Notes: generated from the sequence alone by a model not told the origin. A stretch of DNA of 24,992 nt from JBJEQG01 sp051881635 (GCA_051881635.1 JBJEQG010000027.1:1-24992); one strand, 5' to 3'; numbered from the stretch's first letter, positions 7,152 through 15,253 are shown. A program made the numbers and translations.

Positions 7152-8963
7152 ATGGCTTTTGACAGAAGTAAGATTAGAAATTTCAGTATTATTGCCCATA
7201 TCGACCACGGAAAATCCACTTTGGCGGACCGTATTTTGGAACAGACAAGCTCTGTAGCAGTTCGTGAAATGGAGGACCAGATTCTTGACAGCATGGATTT
7301 GGAGCGTGAGCGTGGTATTACGATTAAAGCACGAGCCGTAACACTGCTCTATAAAGCAGATGACGGCGAAGAATATATTTTCAATTTGATTGATACGCCC
7401 GGCCATGTTGACTTCAACTATGAGGTTTCCCGTTCATTGGCGGCGTGTGAGGGTGCGGTGCTGATTGTGGACGCTTCACAGGGCATTGAGGCTCAGACTT
7501 TGGCAAATACTTATTTGGCGGTTGATGCCGGTTTGGAAATCGTGCCTGTTATCAATAAAATTGATTTGCCGAGTGCCGAGCCGGAGCGTGTGAAAAATGA
7601 AATTGAAGATGTTATCGGTATTCCCGCCGATGACGCACCGTTGATTTCCGCAAAACTCGGCTTGAATATTCATGAAGTTATGGAAAAGATTGTGCGGGAT
7701 ATTCCGCCGCCAAAGGGCGATATAAATGCACCATTACAGGCTTTGATTTTCGACTCCTACTATGACAGTTATAAGGGTGTTATTATTTATGTTCGTGTCA
7801 TGGAAGGCTGTGTAAAACAAGGGGATATTATTCGCCTTATGGCAACGGGTTCGGAGTTTACTGTGGTTGAGTGCGGTTTTATGCGGGCGATGAGTTTAGA
7901 GCCAACACAGGAACTTTATGCGGGTGAGGTTGGTTATATTGCCGCCTCGATTAAGACTGTCAGTGATGCAAGAGTGGGCGATACCGTAACACTTGCGGAG
8001 CGTCCTGCCGAAAAGGCATTACCGGGTTATCGTGCCGTTCAGCCAATGGTTTTTTGCGGTATTTATCCCGCAGACGGTGCGAAGTACGGTGATTTGCGTG
8101 ACGCTTTGGAAAAATTGGAACTGAATGATGCGGCATTGTCATTTGAACCTGAAACATCGGTTGCATTGGGTTTTGGTTTCCGTTGTGGTTTTTTGGGCTT
8201 GCTCCACATGGAGATTATACAGGAGCGTTTGGAGCGTGAATATAATCTGGATTTGATTACGACTGCTCCAAGTGTTATTTTTAAGATTACGAAAATGGAC
8301 GGAACGGTTGAATATATCGACAATCCGACCAATTATCCCGAAACGGCTTTGATTGCAAAAGCCGAAGAACCTATAACGGACGCCCATATTTATGCCCCGA
8401 AAGATTATGTTGGCAATATCATGGAACTTTGTCAGGAACGGCGTGGCGTTTTTAAGGATATGAATTATATTGATGCCGACCGTGTTGATATTCATTATGA
8501 AATGCCGTTGGCAGAGATTATCTATGACTTTTTTGATACGCTGAAATCCCGTACAAGAGGTTATGCGTCATTTGACTATGAAGTTACGGGTTATGCGGAA
8601 TCCAAACTTGTGAAGTTGGATATTATGCTGAACGGCGAAGTTGTGGACGCTCTTTCATTTATTATTCATGCGGATAAAGCCTATACCCGTGCAAGAAAAA
8701 TGGCGGAAAAACTGAAAGAGAAAATTCCCCGTCAGTTGTTTGAAGTGCCTATTCAGGCGTGTATCGGCGGAAAAATTATCGCCCGTGAAACGGTTAAAGC
8801 CATGCGTAAAGATGTTCTTGCCAAGTGTTACGGCGGTGATATTACCCGAAAAAAGAAATTGCTTGAAAAGCAAAAAGAGGGCAAAAAGCGTATGCGGCAG
8901 TTGGGCAGTGTTGAAGTACCGCAAGAGGCTTTCATGGCTGTTTTGAAATTGGATACGGATTGA
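7152..8963 (+). CDS. lepA: Elongation factor 4 (back-translocase GTPase LepA)
   Basis: A 603-residue ribosome-associated GTPase, full length for the family. The order is G domain, domain II, EF-G-like domains III and V, and the LepA-specific C-terminal domain. Visible motifs are the P-loop AHIDHGKST (15-23), switch RGITI, DTPGH and NKIDLP. The C-terminal signature includes KKKLLEKQKEGKKRMRQLG. LepA lacks EF-G domain IV and acts on stalled or mis-translocated ribosomes. ATG 7152 is preceded by GGCGGTGAG and begins the canonical N-terminus; the upstream in-frame extension to 7032 would run back through the terminator and promoter and is rejected. It is probably cotranscribed with the small gene that follows 17 nt later. 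Confidence 0.97.
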   Translation: MAFDRSKIRNFSIIAHIDHGKSTLADRILEQTSSVAVREMEDQILDSMDLERERGITIKARAVTLLYKADDGEEYIFNLIDTPGHVDFNYEVSRSLAACEGAVLIVDASQGIEAQTLANTYLAVDAGLEIVPVINKIDLPSAEPERVKNEIEDVIGIPADDAPLISAKLGLNIHEVMEKIVRDIPPPKGDINAPLQALIFDSYYDSYKGVIIYVRVMEGCVKQGDIIRLMATGSEFTVVECGFMRAMSLEPTQELYAGEVGYIAASIKTVSDARVGDTVTLAERPAEKALPGYRAVQPMVFCGIYPADGAKYGDLRDALEKLELNDAALSFEPETSVALGFGFRCGFLGLLHMEIIQERLEREYNLDLITTAPSVIFKITKMDGTVEYIDNPTNYPETALIAKAEEPITDAHIYAPKDYVGNIMELCQERRGVFKDMNYIDADRVDIHYEMPLAEIIYDFFDTLKSRTRGYASFDYEVTGYAESKLVKLDIMLNGEVVDALSFIIHADKAYTRARKMAEKLKEKIPRQLFEVPIQACIGGKIIARETVKAMRKDVLAKCYGGDITRKKKLLEKQKEGKKRMRQLGSVEVPQEAFMAVLKLDTD

Positions 8964-8980
8964 GCAGAGGGAGCAATAAC

Positions 8981-9358
8981 ATGAGAGAAACGGTTCTGTT
9001 GTACCATTTTGAAGATAAAAACCGCCTGTCGGAAGTGCGTATTGCACTTATGCCGTTGAAGTTGTATGTTCAGGAGATTGAGAAACAGGATTATGAACAG
9101 CCGATTGGCATTTTTGCGGGTGTATCGGGAATTTCCCGAAAAGAATCCGCTGATTGTGCGGTTGGAAATATAGAAAATGAAATGTTGGTTTTGTGTGGTT
9201 TGACGGAACGCAAGTTGGACAGGGTTTTGCAGGCATTGAAACGCCGTAAATTAGTGATACCGTATAAAGCAGTTTTGACAGATACAAATAAATCATGGTC
9301 CGGTACAGAGTTATACAATGAGATTGTCAAAGAACACCAACAAATGACAAATGCATAG
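8981..9358 (+). CDS. DUF3783-like protein
   Basis: A 125-residue protein resembling the DUF3783 family of Clostridia. The family-like segment is the C-terminal half, with a Met-Leu-Val-Leu-Cys-Gly-Leu stretch, a Leu-rich helix and IPYKAVLTDTNKSWSGTELYNEI. The N-terminal part (LLYHFEDKNRLSEVRIALMPL) looks like a second small alpha/beta unit. No catalytic residues or membrane segment can be named, and the function is unknown. AGAGGGAG (8966-8973) precedes ATG 8981, better than TTG 8960, which overlaps the lepA stop. A strong terminator follows directly. The family call is from memory of the motif pattern, not a search. Confidence 0.75.
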   Translation: MRETVLLYHFEDKNRLSEVRIALMPLKLYVQEIEKQDYEQPIGIFAGVSGISRKESADCAVGNIENEMLVLCGLTERKLDRVLQALKRRKLVIPYKAVLTDTNKSWSGTELYNEIVKEHQQMTNA

Positions 9359-9363
9359 AAAGC

Positions 9364-9398
9364 AAAAGCACCGTCCTATAATAGGGCGGTGCTTTTTT
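9364..9398. terminator. Terminator of the lepA unit, probably bidirectional
   Basis: AAAAGCACCGTCCTA (9364-9378) and TAGGGCGGTGCTTTT (9382-9396) form a 15-bp stem with one G-U pair and a 3-nt loop. A T-run on the plus strand and an A-run on the other side let it serve both lepA and the convergent miniprotein gene ending at 9413. Confidence 0.85.
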
Positions 9399-9412
9399 GG
9401 TGCTATAAACGC

Positions 9413-9580
9413 TTAGTAACTTTTAGGTTCAAAAGACATACAGTCAGTGCAGGCTTTTACAGAGGGATTTGTTTCGTGTGTACCGACTTGAATTTTATCC
9501 AAAGAGCAGTAATTTTCACGAGAACAATGGTGCATACATTGTTCAACCGTACAGGCAATACATTTGTTGGCCTTGTCCAT
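9413..9580 (-). CDS. Cysteine-rich miniprotein, DUF1540-like
   Basis: A 55-residue protein starting MDKANKCIACTVEQC. It has seven Cys (7, 10, 15, 19, 25, 44, 47) arranged like the small DUF1540 proteins of Firmicutes, which carry a C-x(n)-C...YC...I.VG...C..C pattern thought to bind metal. GAGGTGA lies 6 nt before the ATG (plus-strand positions 9586-9592), a strong ribosome site. The plus-strand reading frame through the same DNA (9389-9682) has no ribosome site and an amino-acid make-up typical of an antisense shadow. Function is unknown; a role in spores or metal handling would be speculation. The ORF, the ribosome site and the cysteine pattern are plain; the family name is from memory. Confidence 0.8.
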   Translation of the reverse strand: MDKANKCIACTVEQCMHHCSRENYCSLDKIQVGTHETNPSVKACTDCMSFEPKSY

Positions 9581-9668
9581 AATCGTCACCTCAAAATTTA
9601 TTTTGTCGTTGCCGACTGTAATATTATGAACGGCACAAAGCTTATTTATACATCACGACAAGTGTTAA

Positions 9669-10448
9669 TTATTTTTCAGTAAGAGCAATATATTTTGTGC
9701 TGTCTGACGGGTCGATTGCATAAACTGTACCGTCCGTAACTGAAACAAAAGCAAATGCCGCCATTTGTAAGCTGTTGCTTGTATAGCCTGTTATAACAAT
9801 ACGATAGCATGAGTTATTCATAACTTCATGCAAATTTTTGTCAAAACGCATATAGTAGTCAGAGATATTATTGATAAGGTTAAACTCGGAAATAATATTG
9901 TTGACTTTCTTTATTGCGTCAGCAGGGGAAAGCGTAACATTTTCATAGAGGGCGTTGTAATCCTTTTGTTCGTCCTCGTCCACAGGCTTAACAATGCTGT
10001 AATCGCCGACAACGGTTTTTACTAAAACATATTTACCGTCACAGGATACGGCATAGGGAACACCGACAAAGAATAATGTGCCGTCCTCACCTTGTAAATA
10101 TAAATCAATACGATAACATTCCATATCGTTTATTGTTGTGGTTTCGGCATAAAATGCTTTATAGGCGGTAGGAGTATCCGGCAAATATAAATCGGAGGAC
10201 AAACACCGTTGTAATTGCTGAACTGCCGCTTCAAAGGAAATACTGCCATCAGGAGCGGAAACTTCAATTTCTTTTAAGGCTCTTTCAGGAACGGTATTGT
10301 CTATATTATTTGACGGTTCAACACCAATAATAGAGGTTTCATTAGAACTTTTAGGGGCAGATGATGTTGGAGTGCTGTCGTTGCCGCCACAGGAGGAAAA
10401 AGACAATACGGTTAAAGCACATAAAATCATCAAAAAACTTCTTTTCAT
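9669..10448 (-). CDS. Lipoprotein with an internal duplication, function unknown
   Basis: A 259-residue secreted lipoprotein: signal peptide MKRSFLMILCALTVLSFSSC with lipidation at Cys20, then a Ser/Thr/Asn-rich tether to about residue 70. The rest looks like two copies of one ~85-residue unit. Each starts with a helix (SFEAAVQQLQRCL / SPADAIKKVNNII), then has a Cys-Tyr-Arg-Ile strand (ECYRIDLYL / SCYRIVITGY) and a last strand (VSCDGKYVLV / VTDGTVYAI). That pattern resembles PepSY-like domains, but the match is only by shape. ATG 10448 is used because GGAG lies 8 nt before it and the signal peptide starts there. It is last in the minus-strand run, 80 bp after the glycosyltransferase gene, so an envelope role is likely. 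Confidence 0.8.
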   Translation of the reverse strand: MKRSFLMILCALTVLSFSSCGGNDSTPTSSAPKSSNETSIIGVEPSNNIDNTVPERALKEIEVSAPDGSISFEAAVQQLQRCLSSDLYLPDTPTAYKAFYAETTTINDMECYRIDLYLQGEDGTLFFVGVPYAVSCDGKYVLVKTVVGDYSIVKPVDEDEQKDYNALYENVTLSPADAIKKVNNIISEFNLINNISDYYMRFDKNLHEVMNNSCYRIVITGYTSNSLQMAAFAFVSVTDGTVYAIDPSDSTKYIALTEK

Positions 10449-10528
10449 TGGATATGCTCCTTTTTTCGGTTTATAGATAACAGTCAACTATGAAACAGGT
10501 TGCAACAGAGGTGTGCCATGCCGTAAGT

Positions 10529-12259
10529 CTAAAATGCTTCGTGTGAATAGTAGCCAACGATAAAGTAGGTTACGGTAGAGGCTGCACAAAATACGGCGGT
10601 TAAGCAATAAAGACCAATTCGCAAAATTTTATTGACAATGTTTTTCTTTTTGAGAACAGAGGGAATTGTTCCGGCGAAAAATGCACCGATAATAATTATG
10701 GGCATGGTGTAACGAATGTTTTGTGTGCAAGTGTGCGGATAAGTTATGCAGAAATAATAATAGGAAACCAAAAATACCGCACTTAGTAAGAATATAAACA
10801 GCTTTATGGATACATCATTTTGGGAATTCTTTTTGATAAAGAAATAAACAGCCGCAATTATGCTAACAACCGCCAAAGCCACACAACTCCAAAACAGAAC
10901 AGGACCGATTGAATTTAAAGCGGGGAAAAGCACATCGTTAATGCGTTCACCAAATAATGAAGTTTTGAAAAGTGCAATCGTGGGATTGTATTCATAATAA
11001 GTGCCTTCATAAAATCTGAATTGGGTATAAACCCATTCAAACTGCGACCAATTAAAATCAAAAAGGCGTTCCAAAACGGAATGGTGTCCAATATATTGTT
11101 CGCTGGTTTTGGAAAGCATTGGAATATAAGTAAACGGAACACCCCATGAAACATAGTTGCGTATAGGCCACCATAAAGCCAAAGGAGCACAGACACCCAA
11201 AAAAGCGGCAAACTGTCCGATGTATCTTTTCCATTTATTAAGTTGTGTAAAGAATACAACCGCAAAAATGAGGGCTATTGCCGGAGCAACCATCCAGGCA
11301 GAGATTTTTGTCATCATGCCCAAACCGATACAGAGAGCAATTTTCAAGATATTGTTTGCTGTGGGATTTTTATACCATGTTATTGTGTTAAGGATAGCAC
11401 CTAATATGAAGGTTGCTGAAAGAATATCATTATTGATACCGCCGGCAAAAATAATGAAAGTCGGGTGAAAGGCAACAATCGCAGAAGCGACTATCATTCC
11501 GGCACCTTTAAGATTTAAGGCTTTGAAAATTTTAGCCGCCAAAATCATACAACAGGAGGAATAGAATAAAGTCAGCATTTGAATACTCTCAAAAGCCTGA
11601 GCATACTCTACACCGAATGCCGTCAGAAGTTTAAGCCATAATGCCGCCAAAGTATGGTGCAAAGGCGGGTGGTAGAACTGCCAAAGGTTTCGGACATCAA
11701 AGTCCGGCAAACTCATATATTTATAAAGGTAGGTAATATAGGCCGCATGACCTGAATCGGAAGTAAAAAGGGAAACATCATGCTGTCGGGAAGAATATGC
11801 AGTATATAGAACATAGGAAAATTTAAGCAGAAAACCGAACATAAAGAGTAAAATCAGCAGGCGTTCAGATGTGAGGCGTTTTGTTATACAAAGATGTATA
11901 AAAGCGTAAACACAAATCAAAATGCCAATTCCCAATAAAAAGACAGCCTTGTACTTTATATTCGCCAATGTTATTCCTAAAATAAAGGATAGGAAAATAA
12001 AAAAAGGATATGCCAAAAAACGATGGTTTCCCATAATAGTGGAAAGTTTTGAAGATGAAAAAGCGTATGCCGCCGCCATACAACCGCATATTGCCATAAT
12101 TATTATTGATTGAGGAGTGATACCCTCTTGTGAACCGAAAGTAAGAACCGTACCGAACAGACAAAGCAAGGCAGAGAGCATAAAAGGGTGTTTAATTGCG
12201 GCTGCCTCTAAGGGAGATATTTGAAAGCGTGGGGAATTAGAAGAAACGGTATCTGTCAT
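10529..12259 (-). CDS. Polytopic glycosyltransferase, PMT/GT39-like
   Basis: A 576-residue membrane protein with about a dozen hydrophobic segments and a C-terminal hydrophobic end. The first extracytoplasmic loop carries an acidic FTSDSGHAAYI segment and YHPPLHH, the pattern of the PMT_2/ArnT-type glycosyltransferases. These move a sugar from a polyprenyl-phosphate donor to an acceptor outside the membrane. A second family-like feature is the GGINNDIL loop followed by further helices. The ATG has GGAGG (12265-12269 on the plus strand) 5 nt before it. It lies between a UDP-galactopyranose-mutase-like gene and a lipoprotein gene on the same strand. Donor and acceptor are unknown. Confidence 0.82.
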   Translation of the reverse strand: MTDTVSSNSPRFQISPLEAAAIKHPFMLSALLCLFGTVLTFGSQEGITPQSIIIMAICGCMAAAYAFSSSKLSTIMGNHRFLAYPFFIFLSFILGITLANIKYKAVFLLGIGILICVYAFIHLCITKRLTSERLLILLFMFGFLLKFSYVLYTAYSSRQHDVSLFTSDSGHAAYITYLYKYMSLPDFDVRNLWQFYHPPLHHTLAALWLKLLTAFGVEYAQAFESIQMLTLFYSSCCMILAAKIFKALNLKGAGMIVASAIVAFHPTFIIFAGGINNDILSATFILGAILNTITWYKNPTANNILKIALCIGLGMMTKISAWMVAPAIALIFAVVFFTQLNKWKRYIGQFAAFLGVCAPLALWWPIRNYVSWGVPFTYIPMLSKTSEQYIGHHSVLERLFDFNWSQFEWVYTQFRFYEGTYYEYNPTIALFKTSLFGERINDVLFPALNSIGPVLFWSCVALAVVSIIAAVYFFIKKNSQNDVSIKLFIFLLSAVFLVSYYYFCITYPHTCTQNIRYTMPIIIIGAFFAGTIPSVLKKKNIVNKILRIGLYCLTAVFCAASTVTYFIVGYYSHEAF

Positions 12260-12272
12260 AAAAATCCTCCAA

Positions 12273-12304
12273 ACATAAAACAGCCTGCAACAGTCTGTTT
12301 TATG
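12273..12304 (-). other. Short intercistronic hairpin
   Basis: CATAAAACAG (12273-12282) and CTGTTTTTATG (12294-12304) pair with one bulge, in the 51-nt gap between the flavoprotein and glycosyltransferase genes. There is no long T-run in the direction of transcription, so full termination is unlikely. A related sequence without the clear hairpin lies at 10491-10508, after the next gene. Confidence 0.45.
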
Positions 12305-12310
12305 ATAACA

Positions 12311-13888
12311 TTATTTATTGTTGGTTTTTACTTCGTGGTATTCTTTTTCGGTGTTGACTTTCCAAATGGCTTTTTTGTCCGTCATATTACCGCTGCAAAT
12401 GGCATCAACTGCACGCATGGCGGTAAGCATGGAATGGTCCATATTGTTATAGCGGTGTTGCCCGTTACGACCAACACAAAACAGATTTGAATAACCGTCC
12501 AAATATTCTATCAGCTTGTCAATTTGAGCATAGGTATCAAAATAGGCGGGATATGCCTTTTTGACTTTTTCACGGTGGCTGTCCAAAATATCATTTGATG
12601 AGGAAATAATCCCCATTTTTTGAAGTTCGGCGGCAGCAAATTGGATACAGTCCTCGTCAGGCATATTCCAAAAATCATCGTCCTCGTTGCAAAAATATTC
12701 CAAACCAATCCAAACGGTATGCTGAGGGTCATTAAGCATATAAGGCGACCAGTTATTGAAAATTTGAATACGCCCTACTTTAACGCCTGTATCCTGAACA
12801 TAAATCCAACAGTCGGGAACAATGTTTCCGAGAGTTTTGATAGATGTTTTGTTTTCCAAATTCAGTTTTTCAAGCAAAAATCCCACTGTAACAAAGTCAC
12901 GATAGGGCAGTCCTTTTGCGATTTTTGCAATATCATCGGGAACTTTATCCCCAACCATGCCATTAACCAAGTCTTGCAGCGGCATAGAGGAAATAAAAAT
13001 ATCGCCGTCAATCGTTTTCGCACCGTCCGGTGTATTGCAAACAACAGCACGAATATGCCCGTCATCGCAAATGATATTTTGAACACTGTGTTTTTTGAGA
13101 ATTTTACAACCCATGCGTTCCGCTTCGGCGGCAGCCGTTTCCCAAAGCTGTCCAGGACCGAATTTCGGATACCAAAATTGTTCGATAAGAGAAGTTTCAA
13201 CTTTTTGATTATCGGTTTTCTTTCCGAGTTTTTTAGAAAACATATTTTTCAGCAAAGCACGGATAGATAATCCCTTGACACGCTGAGAACCCCAATCGGC
13301 AGAGATTTCTCTGGGGTGTCGTCCCCAAAGTTTTTCGGTATAACCCTCAAAAAACATACTGTAAAGCACTTTACCAAAACGATTGATATAAAAATTTTCG
13401 AGAGAGGTTTCCGGTTTTTTGAAGATACAGGCTTTAAGATAGCTGAATCCGGCTTTCATTGTTGTTGCAAAGCCCATATTTTTAATAGTTTCCGCTTTCA
13501 TACTGATAGGATAATCAAAGAAATGATTATGATAATAAATGCGGGATACACGGTCACGCACAAGCATAACACGGTCTGTGGTTTCGGGGTCCGGTCCTTT
13601 TGGATTAAGCGGCTTTTCACGATGCAATATTTTATCGTCCAAAGCGTCTTCACCCTGTAAGGGCATAAGGTCGCTCCACCATTTCATGACTTCTTCACTT
13701 TTGGAGAAAAAGCGGTGTCCGCCAATATCCATTCGACTTCCGTTGTAAAATACGGTTTGAGAGATACCGCCAATCGCCTGACTTTCTTCTAAAATTGTAA
13801 CCTCAAACTGTCCCTGACCTTTTTTCATAAGCTCGATTGCAGCTGTCAGTCCGGCAGGACCGGCACCAATAATTATAACCTTTTTCAT
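12311..13888 (-). CDS. UDP-galactopyranose-mutase-like FAD-dependent oxidoreductase
   Basis: A 525-residue flavoprotein. The N-terminus is a Rossmann FAD site, IIGAGPAGLTAA (Gly8, Gly10, Gly13), then the acidic end of the second strand (ILEES) and a GG motif (DIGGHRFFSK). The C-terminus has LFCVGRNGQHRYNNMDHSM, the FAD-closing segment typical of the UDP-galactopyranose mutase/protoporphyrinogen-oxidase-like superfamily. It is longer than classical Glf (~370 residues), so a different sugar-nucleotide or lipid-linked substrate is possible. AAAGGAG lies before the ATG. It leads a three-gene minus-strand operon with a polytopic glycosyltransferase and a lipoprotein, which supports cell-surface glycan work. 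Confidence 0.85.
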   Translation of the reverse strand: MKKVIIIGAGPAGLTAAIELMKKGQGQFEVTILEESQAIGGISQTVFYNGSRMDIGGHRFFSKSEEVMKWWSDLMPLQGEDALDDKILHREKPLNPKGPDPETTDRVMLVRDRVSRIYYHNHFFDYPISMKAETIKNMGFATTMKAGFSYLKACIFKKPETSLENFYINRFGKVLYSMFFEGYTEKLWGRHPREISADWGSQRVKGLSIRALLKNMFSKKLGKKTDNQKVETSLIEQFWYPKFGPGQLWETAAAEAERMGCKILKKHSVQNIICDDGHIRAVVCNTPDGAKTIDGDIFISSMPLQDLVNGMVGDKVPDDIAKIAKGLPYRDFVTVGFLLEKLNLENKTSIKTLGNIVPDCWIYVQDTGVKVGRIQIFNNWSPYMLNDPQHTVWIGLEYFCNEDDDFWNMPDEDCIQFAAAELQKMGIISSSNDILDSHREKVKKAYPAYFDTYAQIDKLIEYLDGYSNLFCVGRNGQHRYNNMDHSMLTAMRAVDAICSGNMTDKKAIWKVNTEKEYHEVKTNNK

Positions 13889-13971
13889 GTTAGACTCCTT
13901 TTAGAAAATAAAACATATTCTTTAAAATTATAAAATACAAATTTGTCCAAAAAATACAATAATACAAGATA

Positions 13972-14000
13972 ATTATATGTTTTTATCCTTATAAAGTCAA
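13972..14000 (-). promoter_or_regulatory. Promoter of the minus-strand envelope operon
   Basis: Read on the minus strand: TTGACT (14000-13995), 17-nt spacer, TATAAT (13977-13972). The leader to ATG 13888 is about 75 nt. It overlaps one copy of a direct repeat, GTCAAGTC, described separately. Confidence 0.75.
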
Positions 14001-14019
14001 GTCATGTTTTGGTCAAGTC
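13996..14019. repeat. Direct repeat GTCAAGTC at the envelope-operon promoter
   Basis: GTCAAGTC occurs at 13996-14003 and 14012-14019, 16 bp from start to start. The first copy covers the -35 box of the minus-strand promoter and the second lies just upstream. This placing suits a tandem response-regulator-type site, but no regulator is identified. Confidence 0.5.
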
Positions 14020-14139
14020 TGTTTGGGGGGCAATTCCATATATTTGCACAGCTATAAATTCACGATTGTTGATAAGATTTTCAATATGCTTAACTATTCT
14101 TTCAAGATAGAGTTAAATTTAATAATTGTTTTCGTGTTC

Positions 14140-14169
14140 TTGACAAAATATGAAGGATTATTATATAAT
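14140..14169 (+). promoter_or_regulatory. Promoter of tRNA-Arg
   Basis: TTGACA (14140-14145), 18-nt spacer, TATAAT (14164-14169), with the mature tRNA starting 16 nt after the -10 box. Confidence 0.75.
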
Positions 14170-14184
14170 ATATTAGTTTTAATT

Positions 14185-14261
14185 GTCTCCGTAGCTCAGT
14201 TGGATAGAGCGTTCGCCTCCTAAGCGAAAGGTCGTGGGTTCAACTCCCGCCGGGGACGCCA
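14185..14261 (+). tRNA. tRNA-Arg (anticodon CCU)
   Basis: A complete cloverleaf. Acceptor GTCTCCG pairs with CGGGGAC (one G-U). The D arm is GCTC/GAGC with AGTTGGATA. The anticodon stem is TTCGC/GCGAA around loop CTCCTAA, giving CCU, which reads AGG. The variable loop is AGGTC, the T arm GTGGG/CCCGC with TTCAACT. The discriminator is G and CCA is encoded. A single tRNA gene with its own promoter and terminator; no copy of its 3' end that would mark an integration site was seen. Confidence 0.95.
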
Positions 14262-14264
14262 CAG

Positions 14265-14302
14265 AAAACCTCTTTTGTTTATCAAAACAAGAGAGGTTTT
14301 TT
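14265..14302 (+). terminator. Terminator after tRNA-Arg
   Basis: AAAACCTCTTTTGTTT (14265-14280) pairs with AAACAAGAGAGGTTTT (14285-14300) over 16 bp with one G-U pair, followed by TT. It starts 4 nt after the tRNA CCA. Confidence 0.88.
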
Positions 14303-14343
14303 CATTCTTAAAGGGAAATATTGTAAAGAGTGATATAATCTTC

Positions 14344-14372
14344 TTGTAAGTTTTGACTGATTGTTCTATAAT
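14344..14372 (+). promoter_or_regulatory. Possible promoter of the small gene at 14466
   Basis: TTGTAA (14344-14349), 17-nt spacer, TATAAT (14367-14372). The -10 is perfect and the -35 weak. It lies between the tRNA terminator and the gene. Confidence 0.4.
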
Positions 14373-14465
14373 TTTAATGAATGATAATAGTTCATGGGGA
14401 TTGTATGAACAAAACATTTTTGAATTAGGTATGCCTTTGTATAGAATTTTGAGAGGGAAAATGTG

Positions 14466-14846
14466 ATGAACGATAAAATTGAAAAAACAGCTTTTATTAT
14501 GGTTTCTGATTTCTGTCCCGATAAAAGTGCAGATGACATTAGAAAATGGAGAGAAAATCATAAATCTGAAAATGACCTTGCTCACGCTTTTGCATTTGTT
14601 TCCAATAAAGCGTGGTTGGTTGAAGATAACGAATATGATTATGATGAGGGGACAAAAGAATATGAAAACGCTGTTGCAATTAGTGACGCTTGGTTTACCC
14701 TCATGGATGAATTAGAAGAAGAAATATTTGTTATTTTGCGTAAAGAGGGAGTTAGCATACCAAATAAATGGCGAATTTTGGTTCTTGCTCCATTCATGAA
14801 AAGGCATGGCTTTTCAGACCATGATGGTTGGTGGATACCAGATTAA
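14466..14846 (+). CDS. Small acidic soluble protein, function unknown
   Basis: A 126-residue acidic protein that I do not recognise. It has no signal peptide or membrane segment. Visible features are an acidic Asp/Glu/Tyr patch (DNEYDYDEGTKEYEN), a helical DAWFTLMDELEEEIF stretch and an aromatic end, HGFSDHDGWWIPD. AGAGGG (14452-14457) lies 8 nt before ATG 14466, and GTG 14463 is an in-frame alternative. Coding potential is supported by the ribosome site and normal composition. It stands alone between a tRNA and a doubtful small ORF. Small acidic orphan proteins in such places are sometimes immunity or phage-derived proteins, but nothing here shows that. Confidence 0.65.
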   Translation: MNDKIEKTAFIMVSDFCPDKSADDIRKWRENHKSENDLAHAFAFVSNKAWLVEDNEYDYDEGTKEYENAVAISDAWFTLMDELEEEIFVILRKEGVSIPNKWRILVLAPFMKRHGFSDHDGWWIPD

Positions 14847-14930
14847 AGATTGTAATATATGGTGCAAAAAAGAAATAAAAATATAGATTTCAAAGTAACC
14901 ACAATTTAAAATGTAAGTTACTACACAAAA

Positions 14931-15149
14931 ATGATATGTGAAAAGTGGGTGTTGAATATAACAAAGGTAACTTCCATAGGAAAATATAATACATCTTTTG
15001 GACTTGCTTTTATAGTGAAGAATATAAAAGATATAAAAGATATAAAAGTTGGGCAACGGATTATGATTGATAACTGTGAATATAAAGTTAAAAAAGTAAT
15101 GTTGCCTCCTATTCCAAATGCCAATTTTATAATAGCAATATTTGTTTGA
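14931..15149 (+). CDS. Doubtful small ORF
   Basis: A 72-codon frame. Its second half (GLAFIVKN...VGQRIMIDNCEYKVKKVMLPP) reads like a small beta-barrel with Val/Ile strands and a Gly-Gln-Arg turn, which is why it is listed. No ribosome site precedes the ATG, and the true start could be GTG 14949 or TTG 14952. A terminator-like hairpin follows at 15254. It may be a small gene, a remnant, or chance. Confidence 0.35.
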   Translation: MICEKWVLNITKVTSIGKYNTSFGLAFIVKNIKDIKDIKVGQRIMIDNCEYKVKKVMLPPIPNANFIIAIFV

Positions 15150-15253
15150 ATTGTTTTTAACAGATACATATACACCATGCGATTGACGATATTCTCTGCA
15201 AGATACTTTCAGCCAAGAAAAGAAAGCTAAAAATCAAATATATATGAACACAA

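Noticed and set aside
9389..9682. 97-codon plus-strand frame
   Set aside because: It runs through the terminator and antisense to the DUF1540-like gene, which has the ribosome site and cysteine pattern; the plus-strand frame has neither.
12620..13270. 216-codon plus-strand frame
   Set aside because: Antisense shadow of the flavoprotein gene, whose FAD motifs are intact; no ribosome site.
14231..14261. Integration (att) site at the tRNA 3' end
   Set aside because: No second copy of the 3' end and no integrase in the window.
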